Source of the DNA: a virus
Direction: 5' to 3' (one strand)
Virus record (IMG/VR): IMGVR_UViG_3300008954_000222
Location: 1 to 27,694 of that record
Length of the DNA stretch: 27,694 nucleotides
The notes beneath the pieces are model-generated. The model was not told the DNA's origin. It saw only the letters and a program-made list of their open reading frames with translations, and did no database searches. Position 1 is the first letter of the stretch. Every line of letters starts with the position of its first letter. Shown here one piece after another: positions 16,085-22,200 of the stretch. Made by a program: the position numbers and the translations under genes.

Positions 16085-17988
16085 ACTGTCCCTGCCCAAT
16101 TTGTCATTTCTGCCATTATTTCTCTTCTTCTAGACTCTTGATGCTCTTGCGCTGCTAAAGTTTGGTCATCTTCTTCAGATTCAGAAGAAAAACATTCATC
16201 ATAATCACTGACTCCATTATCTTCAGCCCAAACTAAACATTCATCACAACACTCGGATAGAACTACATCATGTACACAAGATGAGCTTTCTGGAATTTTA
16301 AGCCTGTCAAGACTTTCATCCCATTCACCTTCACTTTCTACTTGAGTAGCTTCTATTGTTTCAGATTCAACAAGTGGTAAATTAAGAGCTCCTAAAACAT
16401 ATTCTTCTAAACTACACGCCCCTTTTAATTTGCAATTATTACATTTATTATTTCTTAATATTTGTAAATCAAAATCAGAGATATAATCTAATTTTCTCAA
16501 TAAATATGCATCAGACATTATTTCTTTTTTCGAGAGATCTGCAACTGTAGTTCTATGCTTATCTTCAGATTGTATATCTATAGATAAGAATAAATTCGCA
16601 CAACTCCTAGGACTGCAATCATGCAATCCGTTATACCAATCAGGCATATCTTTAGGCAATCCGAAGAATATATCTTTAGGATGTCTATAAGGAGTTGTTC
16701 TCCCTGGTATATATCCTGTAGTCCAAGATCTCACATTATTAATTAATGAAAGGTATCCTCTTGATAAACTGTTAGTAGTAATACAAGATTGATAGTCACT
16801 AAAACAGCAATTATCCTTAGGAATTAACTGTCGATTATTTGTTTGATCATTAAAGAATGATCTCATAGATAAAGCTGTTGAAGAATCTGCAAGAGCTGTA
16901 TTGTAGGGAAAGGGGTGGTTTGTACTACTATTAGCTACAGTTGTAAAAGCATAAGGTTTCAAAACCCTATTTTTACTCCCTATTTTTTTCACTATATAAT
17001 ATTCCATACAGTATGGCTTATTATATAAATCTACAAATGGTCTAACAACTACTTCTTTATGTTTTTTGCTAGGATGCAAGATCCTAAGAGCTAGATCTTT
17101 AAATTCTATTTTAACAATAGAATACAGACCTGATTCATTTTTTAGAATAATACTATCAACTATTGTACTATTTTCAAATGCTTGATTAGCTGAATTTATA
17201 TGAAGTAATTCTTCTTCTATATACTGAGTTAATTCAGGATATTCTTGACTTTCTTCAACATCAGGGCATTCTCTAACTCGAGCTAAAGCTTGTTTTAAAA
17301 CTACTATTAAATTAGCTGCAAAATTCCTCGGATTTGTTATAACTTTCATACCGTAAAACATAGAGGATTCAACTCCGTTTTCATCAGTTATATGACTACT
17401 CTTTAAAGTTTCACTTCCTGCTTTAACGTAAAAAAGTCTTTTAATTGAAGAATCTATCCAAGAATTCCTTCCATTACTGCTATTATTTACTCCTTCAATA
17501 GCGAAATCCCAAAAATCATCAGCATCTAGTCTTAAAAATTCAGAATAATGCTCAATATCTGTAGAGACATTATAATTGTCTCTAGAGTTTATTGTTTTAT
17601 ACTTTGTAAGCTTTTTATTTAACTTTTCTGGGGTATTTTCCAGTGAAGCATTTACATAATAACTACAAGCCCATGTATTCTTAGTGGCAACTTCTAGTAC
17701 TTTATCTAGCCTTCTTGCCAATCTATCATTTTCTCCCGCACCTAATCTCCAAGTTTTAGTGATATTTAAAGGCACTAATTCTTCGTGATAGAATGATAGT
17801 GTATCTAATTCCGTTTGTAGGCGCTCTCTTGAATACCAGCCTAATATTTTATATAATACACTTTCTATAATCCTCAGCTGTGCCTTCCTTCTACCTTTTA
17901 AAGTAGCAGAAATAGGTCTAAACCTATCTAGGTCTGCTTCTCTTAAGGCAGGCTGTCCATCACGAAATACATTTAATATTTCATTCAT
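16081..17988 (-). CDS. Large Cys-rich protein heading the Ubl cassette
   Basis: 635 residues, good purine-rich ribosome site (AAGGAAAG). No family recognised. The N-terminal two thirds looks like a large mixed alpha/beta protein. The C-terminal third carries paired cysteines: DCSPRSC (about 455), C516-NNC519...C525, and C571-x-H573...C580-C581-x-x-C584...C599, the last looking like a CxH/CxxC zinc finger, with a very acidic stretch (SSESEEDD) beside it. Zinc fingers next to E1/Ubl genes invite comparison with E3 ligases, but a substrate, a scaffold or an unrelated replication protein are equally open. Tight coupling to the 57-aa, JAB, E1 and Ubl genes is the only functional evidence. Confidence 0.7.
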   Translation of the reverse strand: MNEILNVFRDGQPALREADLDRFRPISATLKGRRKAQLRIIESVLYKILGWYSRERLQTELDTLSFYHEELVPLNITKTWRLGAGENDRLARRLDKVLEVATKNTWACSYYVNASLENTPEKLNKKLTKYKTINSRDNYNVSTDIEHYSEFLRLDADDFWDFAIEGVNNSSNGRNSWIDSSIKRLFYVKAGSETLKSSHITDENGVESSMFYGMKVITNPRNFAANLIVVLKQALARVRECPDVEESQEYPELTQYIEEELLHINSANQAFENSTIVDSIILKNESGLYSIVKIEFKDLALRILHPSKKHKEVVVRPFVDLYNKPYCMEYYIVKKIGSKNRVLKPYAFTTVANSSTNHPFPYNTALADSSTALSMRSFFNDQTNNRQLIPKDNCCFSDYQSCITTNSLSRGYLSLINNVRSWTTGYIPGRTTPYRHPKDIFFGLPKDMPDWYNGLHDCSPRSCANLFLSIDIQSEDKHRTTVADLSKKEIMSDAYLLRKLDYISDFDLQILRNNKCNNCKLKGACSLEEYVLGALNLPLVESETIEATQVESEGEWDESLDRLKIPESSSCVHDVVLSECCDECLVWAEDNGVSDYDECFSSESEEDDQTLAAQEHQESRRREIMAEMTNWAGTV

Positions 17989-18018
17989 TTTTCTTTCCTT
18001 TTTTTTATTTAAACTAAA

Positions 18019-18110
18019 AGGGGTATTAAGCTTTTTATTATTGTTTGTGGATAAATTTTACTTGGAAGTAAATACACCATAATTACATTAATATAAGTTT
18101 TAACACCCCT
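18019..18110 (-). ncRNA. Structured RNA element C
   Basis: A 10-bp helix closes this element: 18019-18028 (aggggtatta) with 18101-18110 (taacacccct). The one non-Watson-Crick position is G-U as minus-strand RNA but C-A as plus-strand RNA, which supports minus. Inside is the hairpin tttac/gtaaa (18057-18072 region). It ends about 15 nt before the ribosome site of the 635-aa gene, so it may be that gene's leader. Confidence 0.5.
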
Positions 18111-18116
18111 AGTCTC

Positions 18117-18134
18117 ATACTGTACGTACAGTAT
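18117..18134. promoter_or_regulatory. Perfect 18-bp palindrome
   Basis: atactgtacgtacagtat, a perfect two-fold repeat between structured elements C and B. As DNA it is a natural operator for a dimeric repressor. As plus-strand RNA it is followed by CTTTTT and could be a terminator, though no plus gene runs here. Confidence 0.45.
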
Positions 18135-18150
18135 CTTTTTAGACAAATTT

Positions 18151-18251
18151 AATATATAAGATTATATCCGGTGTCACTTTAAGGTCTCCATCCAATAAAG
18201 AACTGCAACCTGCGGGCGGTTTTATTCCCGTCTTCAATAATCTTATATATT
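18151..18251 (-). ncRNA. Structured RNA element B (15-bp closing stem)
   Basis: 18151-18165 is perfectly complementary to 18237-18251 (15 bp, aatatataagattat). It encloses 71 nt that are noticeably richer in G+C than the surroundings, with an internal cggg/cccg hairpin near 18212-18230. No known riboswitch was recognised in the enclosed sequence. Strand is taken from flanking genes. Together with elements A and C it fills the gene-free gap 17989-18322. Confidence 0.55.
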
Positions 18252-18257
18252 TATAAA

Positions 18258-18314
18258 CAGTTATATCTCTTGTACTGGCTCTAGCGGATAAATGCTAAAT
18301 GTACTATATAACTG
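18258..18314 (-). ncRNA. Structured RNA element A
   Basis: 9-bp closing helix cagttatat/atataactg (18258-18266 with 18306-18314), then a possible gtac/gtac helix and a tagc/gcta hairpin inside. 57 nt in all. It directly follows a 36-aa zinc-type ORF and precedes element B by 6 nt, giving a tandem row of folded domains. Confidence 0.5.
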
Positions 18315-18322
18315 CTTATTTT

Positions 18323-18433
18323 TTAATTAAATTCAGCATGCTCTTTACATTCAGAGCAAATGCCTATATTATCCTCAATTGAAGTGGAGCTTAAAGCCCC
18401 ACAACAATCCGAAGATACTTCATTATAATTCAT
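18323..18433 (-). CDS. Tiny zinc-binding protein (CCGA...CSEC)
   Basis: 36 residues starting inside the end of the membrane-protein gene, with GGGAG 8 nt upstream. DCCGALSS ... GICSECKEHAEFN places CC and CxxC as in small phage zinc ribbons with the same wording. Function unknown. Confidence 0.6.
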   Translation of the reverse strand: MNYNEVSSDCCGALSSTSIEDNIGICSECKEHAEFN

Positions 18434-18611
18434 TCCAAGTACTCCCTAAGTAAAGTAGTCCTATTCCTACTAAACTTAGCAGTATACCTCCCGGTATGCT
18501 TTCTAACTTGGTGTAGTGGTATGCTGCTGCATGCTGCAACAACACACCCATCCCTAATACTACATACTTAAATACAGTATTTAATATAAATTCGGCTATT
18601 TTATCCAGCAT
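18423..18611 (-). CDS. Small membrane protein
   Basis: 62 residues with two hydrophobic segments: about 8-31 (FILNTVFKYVVLGMGVLL) and 42-57 (GILLSLVGIGLLYLG), joined by a His/Tyr-rich polar loop. Two-span topology. A holin is one possibility, but it lies in the middle block away from lysis genes, so this is unproven. It overlaps the end of its upstream neighbour. Confidence 0.65.
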   Translation of the reverse strand: MLDKIAEFILNTVFKYVVLGMGVLLQHAAAYHYTKLESIPGGILLSLVGIGLLYLGSTWNEL

Positions 18612-18960
18612 TAGTCTCTCCCATAGAAATACCTGCAGCCTTTAATAAGTTTGCTAATTCAGGACCAGTACTCATTTGATCTTGAATCTTATTTATTTCT
18701 ATTTGTATTGCCTCTTGAGACAGCTCATGGTCTATCAAATCATTGTCTAATTCACAAAGCTTTATATTATCATCCCAAGAAAGGACTTCCATTACTGCTG
18801 CAGCAAAAATCATAGTTATTCTACCCTCAGTAACAATTTCCTTATTAACTTTCCCGTCGCCCTTTATCACTTCAATGTGAAGTTTTGCAACGTGGTTACA
18901 AATTCCCCCTAATAGAGACTCTAATAAATCTCTACTTGGAGCTATGTATTTATCTCCCAT
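18601..18960 (-). CDS. Hypothetical protein, helical
   Basis: 119 residues from the ATG at 18960, chosen because AAGGAG lies just before it; a GTG 7 codons upstream opens the frame without a ribosome site. Helical and acidic, with 'GRITMIFAAAVMEVL'. No family recognised. Confidence 0.65.
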   Translation of the reverse strand: MGDKYIAPSRDLLESLLGGICNHVAKLHIEVIKGDGKVNKEIVTEGRITMIFAAAVMEVLSWDDNIKLCELDNDLIDHELSQEAIQIEINKIQDQMSTGPELANLLKAAGISMGETNAG

Positions 18961-19081
18961 TATAAACTCCTTTTTGACCACTTTTTGTGGTTTTCGTTCT
19001 CATTATATTTATCTTAAACTTCTTAAATTTTTTCATCAATTTAAAAAGTCTAACTCTTGTTTTAACGTTATTTAAACGCAT
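18950..19081 (-). CDS. Small, very basic peptide
   Basis: 43 residues with a near-perfect AAGGAGT ribosome site, ending inside the next gene. About a third Lys/Arg, no acidic residue, e.g. LMKKFKKFKINIMRTKTTK. Possibly a nucleic-acid-binding peptide or a leader peptide coupling translation of the 119-aa gene. Confidence 0.5.
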   Translation of the reverse strand: MRLNNVKTRVRLFKLMKKFKKFKINIMRTKTTKSGQKGVYNGR

Positions 19082-19116
19082 ATTACTCCTTATTTATGAC
19101 TCCATTTACTTAATAT

Positions 19117-19178
19117 TAAGAGCAACTACCGCCCAACAAGGAGTCTATTATTAAAACGGTCTTTTATTGTTGCTCTTA
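19117..19178 (-). ncRNA. Stem-loop RNA just 3' of the tRNA
   Basis: 10-bp helix taagagcaac/gttgctctta (19117-19126 with 19169-19178), with an internal accg/cggt helix. It starts 5 nt after the tRNA. Its loop contains ACUCCUU, fully complementary over 7 nt to the AAGGAGU ribosome site of the 43-aa gene about 30 nt downstream. It could be a tRNA-processing signal or a translational switch. Confidence 0.5.
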
Positions 19179-19183
19179 TCGTG

Positions 19184-19258
19184 TAGCGGGAACAAGAATC
19201 GAACTTGCTATCTCCAGATTATGAGCCTGGTGTGGTTATCCATTTCCACCCTCCCGCT
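19184..19258 (-). tRNA. tRNA with CAT anticodon (Met, or Ile2)
   Basis: 75 nt including the discriminator A. Acceptor AGCGGGA/TCCCGCT pairs fully; D-arm GTGG/CCAC; anticodon arm CCAGG-CTCATAA-TCTGG, anticodon CAT; T-arm GCAAG-TTCGATT-CTTGT. The 3' CCA is not encoded. The paired A1-T72 argues against initiator tRNA. With CAT it is either elongator Met or an Ile tRNA modified at C34 (lysidine). It is the only tRNA I can fold in the window. Confidence 0.92.
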
Positions 19259-19276
19259 ATTAAAACTAAAACCAAA

Positions 19277-19309
19277 GAGAGTGAGTCGTTAGTTTCGTAC
19301 TACACTCTC
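19277..19309 (-). ncRNA. Hairpin 5' of the tRNA
   Basis: gagagtg/cactctc (7 bp) capped by tagt/acta with a 5-nt loop. It sits about 19 nt upstream of the tRNA in the direction of transcription. It may guide processing of the tRNA precursor. Confidence 0.45.
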
Positions 19310-19365
19310 AATGATTTCACCATATAAATTTACTCTATATTTTTTACACCTGCCCGCTAATTAGA

Positions 19366-19617
19366 TTAAAGTGTTTCGATCTTTTCAACAAGATCTTTAA
19401 TAGCACCTATAATGTCTTTTTTTGAAGACCTTTGATCTACCCCTTTTAGAGTGATATTAATATATGAACTTACTTTATATTCATCTTCCTTTAAAGACGT
19501 TGGAAGATATAGTGATAAAATTAAATTATCACAATGTTGCTGGATGAAATGGGGCGCAATTTCTTCCCCTATATCTTTCTTTACAACATGTGGTCCATCG
19601 TAATATTCACGATCCAT
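19366..19617 (-). CDS. Hypothetical protein between large RNA and tRNA
   Basis: 83 residues behind AAGGAG. Beta-rich middle (NLILSLYLPTSL, KVSSYINITLKGV) and a final helix (SKKDIIGAIKDLVEKIETL). No family recognised. Confidence 0.65.
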   Translation of the reverse strand: MDREYYDGPHVVKKDIGEEIAPHFIQQHCDNLILSLYLPTSLKEDEYKVSSYINITLKGVDQRSSKKDIIGAIKDLVEKIETL

Positions 19618-19644
19618 TTTTTACTCCTTGTTTTATGTTTTATT

Positions 19645-20880
19645 AATTAAATTAAATTATCTATAGCCTGAGATTATAGCTATTAACAAAGATCTTTAAG
19701 AGTCATTATTTTTTCTACTCTATATCCACATACCCTTGCAGGTAGTAATCTTCAATGCCAATGAGTTACACTCATCACTCGTCTCGTTCAAGTTATCTTT
19801 GCAACTACTTACTCTATTAACCCTTATCAGGATCTTAACTACTGCTAAGTAGAATAAAGTTTTTATCACAATTATATAGCCTTGTGAGCTACATAATACT
19901 CCTTATTTCAGGAGCCAGAGGCATCTATACTCTTGAACGTCTATGCTATTTTACTTTTTCTATATAACCTAACTAGGTTTATGGTAAAAGTACGGAAAAT
20001 CAAGATGTCACATAGATATAGCGTCCTACTTTCGTAAGATATACTATACACCTTGATGTATTCTCTTCTGGTGAAAGAGTTTATACAGCTAATTAACATT
20101 GCCTTTTATTACTAAATGACAATCTATACTAGCTAGAATACGCAACAAACCACCACAGTCACTGCATAATTCCTTAGAGTTCTCTTATTGGCTATTAACC
20201 TCAACTAGCTTTGCCATTGCTAGTCATTGAAACCTTCACCACTTGGCGTTAGGTTTTAATGATACCTCTATTGCATACTTAACTACTTTACAGTAGCGCA
20301 ATTACATTCTTTTAGATGTAATCACTTTATTCCCATTGCTGGGTTTATTTAACGACTATATGCAGCCGTATTAATTATCATTTTTTATCTCCTTGTTATT
20401 TCTCTCAATAATATTTATCGCTTCCCATTGAGATAATGGAAGAAAATTTGTGTAAGTCTAAGGTTCAACTTACCGGGAGAACTCCACGTTTCAATCGAAA
20501 CGCCTCCTTTTGGGTGCAAATTAACTAGTTTAAAACTAGACGATGCCACCCCCATCATACATCGCAAATCTCGGTTTATTTCCGTGTTTGACGTAAGCTG
20601 ATTACACTTACAACTGGCTTAAGGTAATACCAGTATTATACCCCTTTCCGTGGAAAGTTAATTTGTGTGTTATAGCTGGCACTATAACGTTGTAGCAGAT
20701 TAATTCCATACTCCAGTTTCACTGAAGTTCTGCTACTTACTATTGAATATTCGCTAAGTAATTATACTTAGGTTTCTTCTAAGGTAGATAGTCGCTACCA
20801 TGAGTTCGACTTAAGCAGTTTACAATGCTTAGGTCAGTTGTTACGTTCCGAAAATTTTAGGGACTTACATCTTTCGAATG
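19645..20880 (-). ncRNA. Very large ornate structured RNA (GOLLD/ROOL-class candidate)
   Basis: About 1.24 kb without a convincing ORF on either strand. Stem-loops by eye (window coordinates): 19663-19682, 19901-19916, 20025-20038 (loop GAAA on minus), 20059-20077, 20204-20224, 20224-20262 (12 bp with an inner cgcc/ggtg hairpin), 20283-20296 (loop GUAA), 20303-20321, 20332-20343 (loop GCAA), 20452-20473, 20487-20502, 20669-20688, 20692-20736 (8-bp helix around a second hairpin), 20755-20772, 20784-20800 and 20813-20830. Three GNRA tetraloops appear only when read on the minus strand, the strand of all flanking genes. Size, density of helices and nearness to a tRNA are as known for GOLLD and ROOL phage RNAs. 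I cannot confirm family membership by eye. Confidence 0.72.
20831..20846 (-). repeat. 16-nt repeat copy R3
   Basis: Minus-strand ACGTAACAACTGACCT, followed at once by the hairpin aagca/tgctt. Near the 5' end of the large RNA. See R1 and R2. Confidence 0.55.
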
Positions 20881-20888
20881 CCCTTAAC

Positions 20889-21089
20889 TTAACTTACTTC
20901 AAATAAGGTATTCAGGTCGCTTTTAAACGCCTGAGATTCCCAGATTATTGAAGTTAATTTGGGTTTAATTACAAAAATATCATCTACTTCGCAGATTGCG
21001 GTAATAACCACTCCACGAGGTAAATCAGAACCATCCGCTCTCCAGCTGGATGATCCATTACTTTTTTGATAAATGATTATCTCATTCAT
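20889..21089 (-). CDS. Small hypothetical protein
   Basis: 66 residues from the ATG at 21089, where GGAG lies 5 nt before; the open frame reaches 21179 without a start signal. Beta-rich: EIIIYQKSNGSSSWRADGS, GVVITAICEVDDIFVIKP. No family recognised. Last gene before the large RNA. Confidence 0.6.
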   Translation of the reverse strand: MNEIIIYQKSNGSSSWRADGSDLPRGVVITAICEVDDIFVIKPKLTSIIWESQAFKSDLNTLFEVS

Positions 21090-21190
21090 TTTTACTCCAT
21101 TTGTTTTAATTTTAGTTATAATTGGAAAGGTTATCGTACTATCCACTCTTATCGTAATAAGAGACGCTGAACACTTCATCCTTGGTTCAA

Positions 21191-21206
21191 AGGTTAGTTG
21201 TCACGT
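21191..21206 (-). repeat. 16-nt repeat copy R2
   Basis: Minus-strand ACGTGACAACTAACCT, overlapping the start of the hairpin cctt/aagg. 52 nt from R1. Confidence 0.55.
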
Positions 21207-21242
21207 CAGAATGGATACCCGCGTTCAGAGCGGATTAAGACT

Positions 21243-21258
21243 AGGTTAGTTGTTACGT
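21243..21258 (-). repeat. 16-nt repeat copy R1
   Basis: Minus-strand ACGTAACAACTAACCT. It starts 5 nt after a TATAAT box (21264-21269) that lacks a recognisable -35, so it would overlap a transcription start. A ccgc/gcgg hairpin follows. Candidate operator or activator-dependent middle promoter. The gap 21090-21389 otherwise holds only hairpins and a terminator. Confidence 0.55.
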
Positions 21259-21336
21259 TTATTATTATAAAAGTACGCTATCTAACGCACTCTACTCTCT
21301 ACTTGAGAGAAGTATATAATAAATATAAATTTAAAA

Positions 21337-21369
21337 ATAATAAGCAGAAGAAAAACTCCTGCTTATTAT
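21337..21369 (-). terminator. Intrinsic terminator after the first minus-strand gene
   Basis: Perfect 11-bp stem ataataagcag/ctgcttattat with an 11-nt loop, followed on the minus strand by UUUUUAAAUUU. On the plus strand CCCTTTTT follows, so it may work both ways. It would isolate the 95-aa gene from the rest of the leftward block, implying another promoter below it (see R1). Confidence 0.7.
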
Positions 21370-21389
21370 ACCCTTTTTATAAACAGAAC

Positions 21390-21677
21390 TTAAAACTTAC
21401 TAAGAGGCTCTGACTTATCCTCTTCGATCCCACTCAGCACGGATCTCATTTTTTCCAATTCAGCCGGTGCTCCGGTAACTGAAAGGCTCAATCCCTTCAG
21501 TTCTTGGAGATTGACAGACAACCTGTCAATTTCCTTCCGCCCCCGTCTCTTGACTTTATAGTCACGAGAGGTAGCATTAGCAAAGGCGCCAGCATACTCA
21601 ACAACTATCTTAGCACAACAGTCTTTGAAGGCATCGAGAGTCATAGTAGCACGCAATATGTTCATAAATTCCCACAT
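21390..21677 (-). CDS. Hypothetical protein, first gene of the leftward block
   Basis: 95 residues behind AGGAG. N-terminal helix with two adjacent Cys, a basic patch (KVKRRGRKEIDRLSV), then Leu-rich helices. Noticeably richer in G+C in codon choice than its neighbours. Its own promoter and terminator bracket it, as expected for a very early gene. No family recognised. Confidence 0.65.
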   Translation of the reverse strand: MWEFMNILRATMTLDAFKDCCAKIVVEYAGAFANATSRDYKVKRRGRKEIDRLSVNLQELKGLSLSVTGAPAELEKMRSVLSGIEEDKSEPLSKF

Positions 21678-21723
21678 ACATTCTCCTAATTAAACGAAAA
21701 AACTTAAAAATACAAAATCAAAA

Positions 21724-21786
21724 TTAACGTAATCGTGTTAACGAAAAGTCCACCGATAGGGGGTGGGGAGGGAAATAAGACCTCAT
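21724..21786 (-). CDS. Possible 20-codon leader peptide
   Basis: Strong GGAGG 8 nt before an ATG. 20 residues starting MRSYFPPHPL, between the minus-strand promoter and the 95-aa gene. The Pro-rich start could stall ribosomes. It may be chance. Confidence 0.3.
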   Translation of the reverse strand: MRSYFPPHPLSVDFSLTRLR

Positions 21787-21867
21787 ATTAAAATCCTCCA
21801 TTTTTTGAAAGTACGACTTATAAAATTTTCCATTTTTTTTTAGGATAGTAGAACACACTACTCTTAT

Positions 21868-21896
21868 ATTATACCACTGAGGAAATGTCTTCAAAA
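21868..21896 (-). promoter_or_regulatory. Extended -10 sigma70-type promoter for the leftward block
   Basis: Minus strand: TTTTGA (21896-21891), 17-nt spacer, TATAAT (21873-21868), with TG one base before the -10 (TGGTATAAT). Predicted start near 21861, where an agtag/ctact hairpin begins. Drives the 95-aa gene and perhaps more. Confidence 0.6.
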
Positions 21897-21932
21897 CTAC
21901 CTTGTCAGTTAATAGTTAAAAAGCCAATATCA

Positions 21933-22198
21933 AGGGCTCGCAGGGTGCTAGAGAGGGGTAATCTACCAGACCAAACTTCGCTAGAACGTAGAAAAGTAAT
22001 AGGATCGTAAGCCTAATAAATTATAAAGACTAATAATTTCCTTCGGTTTGAGTGTAAAACACTCTAATGGGCTAGTTACATCCAAGAGGAGATCGGAGTT
22101 GAGCGCAAAAGGAAAGTTTAATATTTGGAAGTATAAACATACTAACGTATGTTAATGCTATAGTAAGTATGAATAATTATACATATAAGGAGAAAACA
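21933..22198 (+). promoter_or_regulatory. Folded leader RNA of the packaging operon
   Basis: No gene in 21933-22200. The core is a three-way junction: ggat/atcc (22002-22005 with 22080-22083), gtaa/ttac and gcc/ggc, enclosing hairpins aaattat/ataattt (22018-22039) and gagtg/cactc (22050-22064). The strand tagg/ccta (22001-22016) offers an exclusive alternative fold. A catac/gtatg hairpin lies near 22138-22151, and AAGGAG 8 nt before the ATG at 22201. No known riboswitch recognised. A weak promoter candidate TTGTCA-17-CAATAT starts at 21902. Confidence 0.5.
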
Positions 22199-22200
22199 GC

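Noticed and set aside
20829-20885. Second tRNA near a TTCGA in the large RNA
   Set aside because: No acceptor or anticodon arm can be built around it.
20831-21258. CRISPR-like array from the 16-nt repeats
   Set aside because: Only three copies, unequal spacing (52 and 360 nt), a gene in between, and no cas genes beyond a stand-alone Cas4-like nuclease that fits recombination.
21198-21413. 71-aa plus-strand ORF
   Set aside because: Crosses the repeats and the terminator hairpin, no ribosome site, Lys/Asn-rich low-complexity end.
21933-22083. Group I intron or tmRNA
   Set aside because: No P7/P3 core, no exon split and no tag reading frame; only a simple junction is seen.
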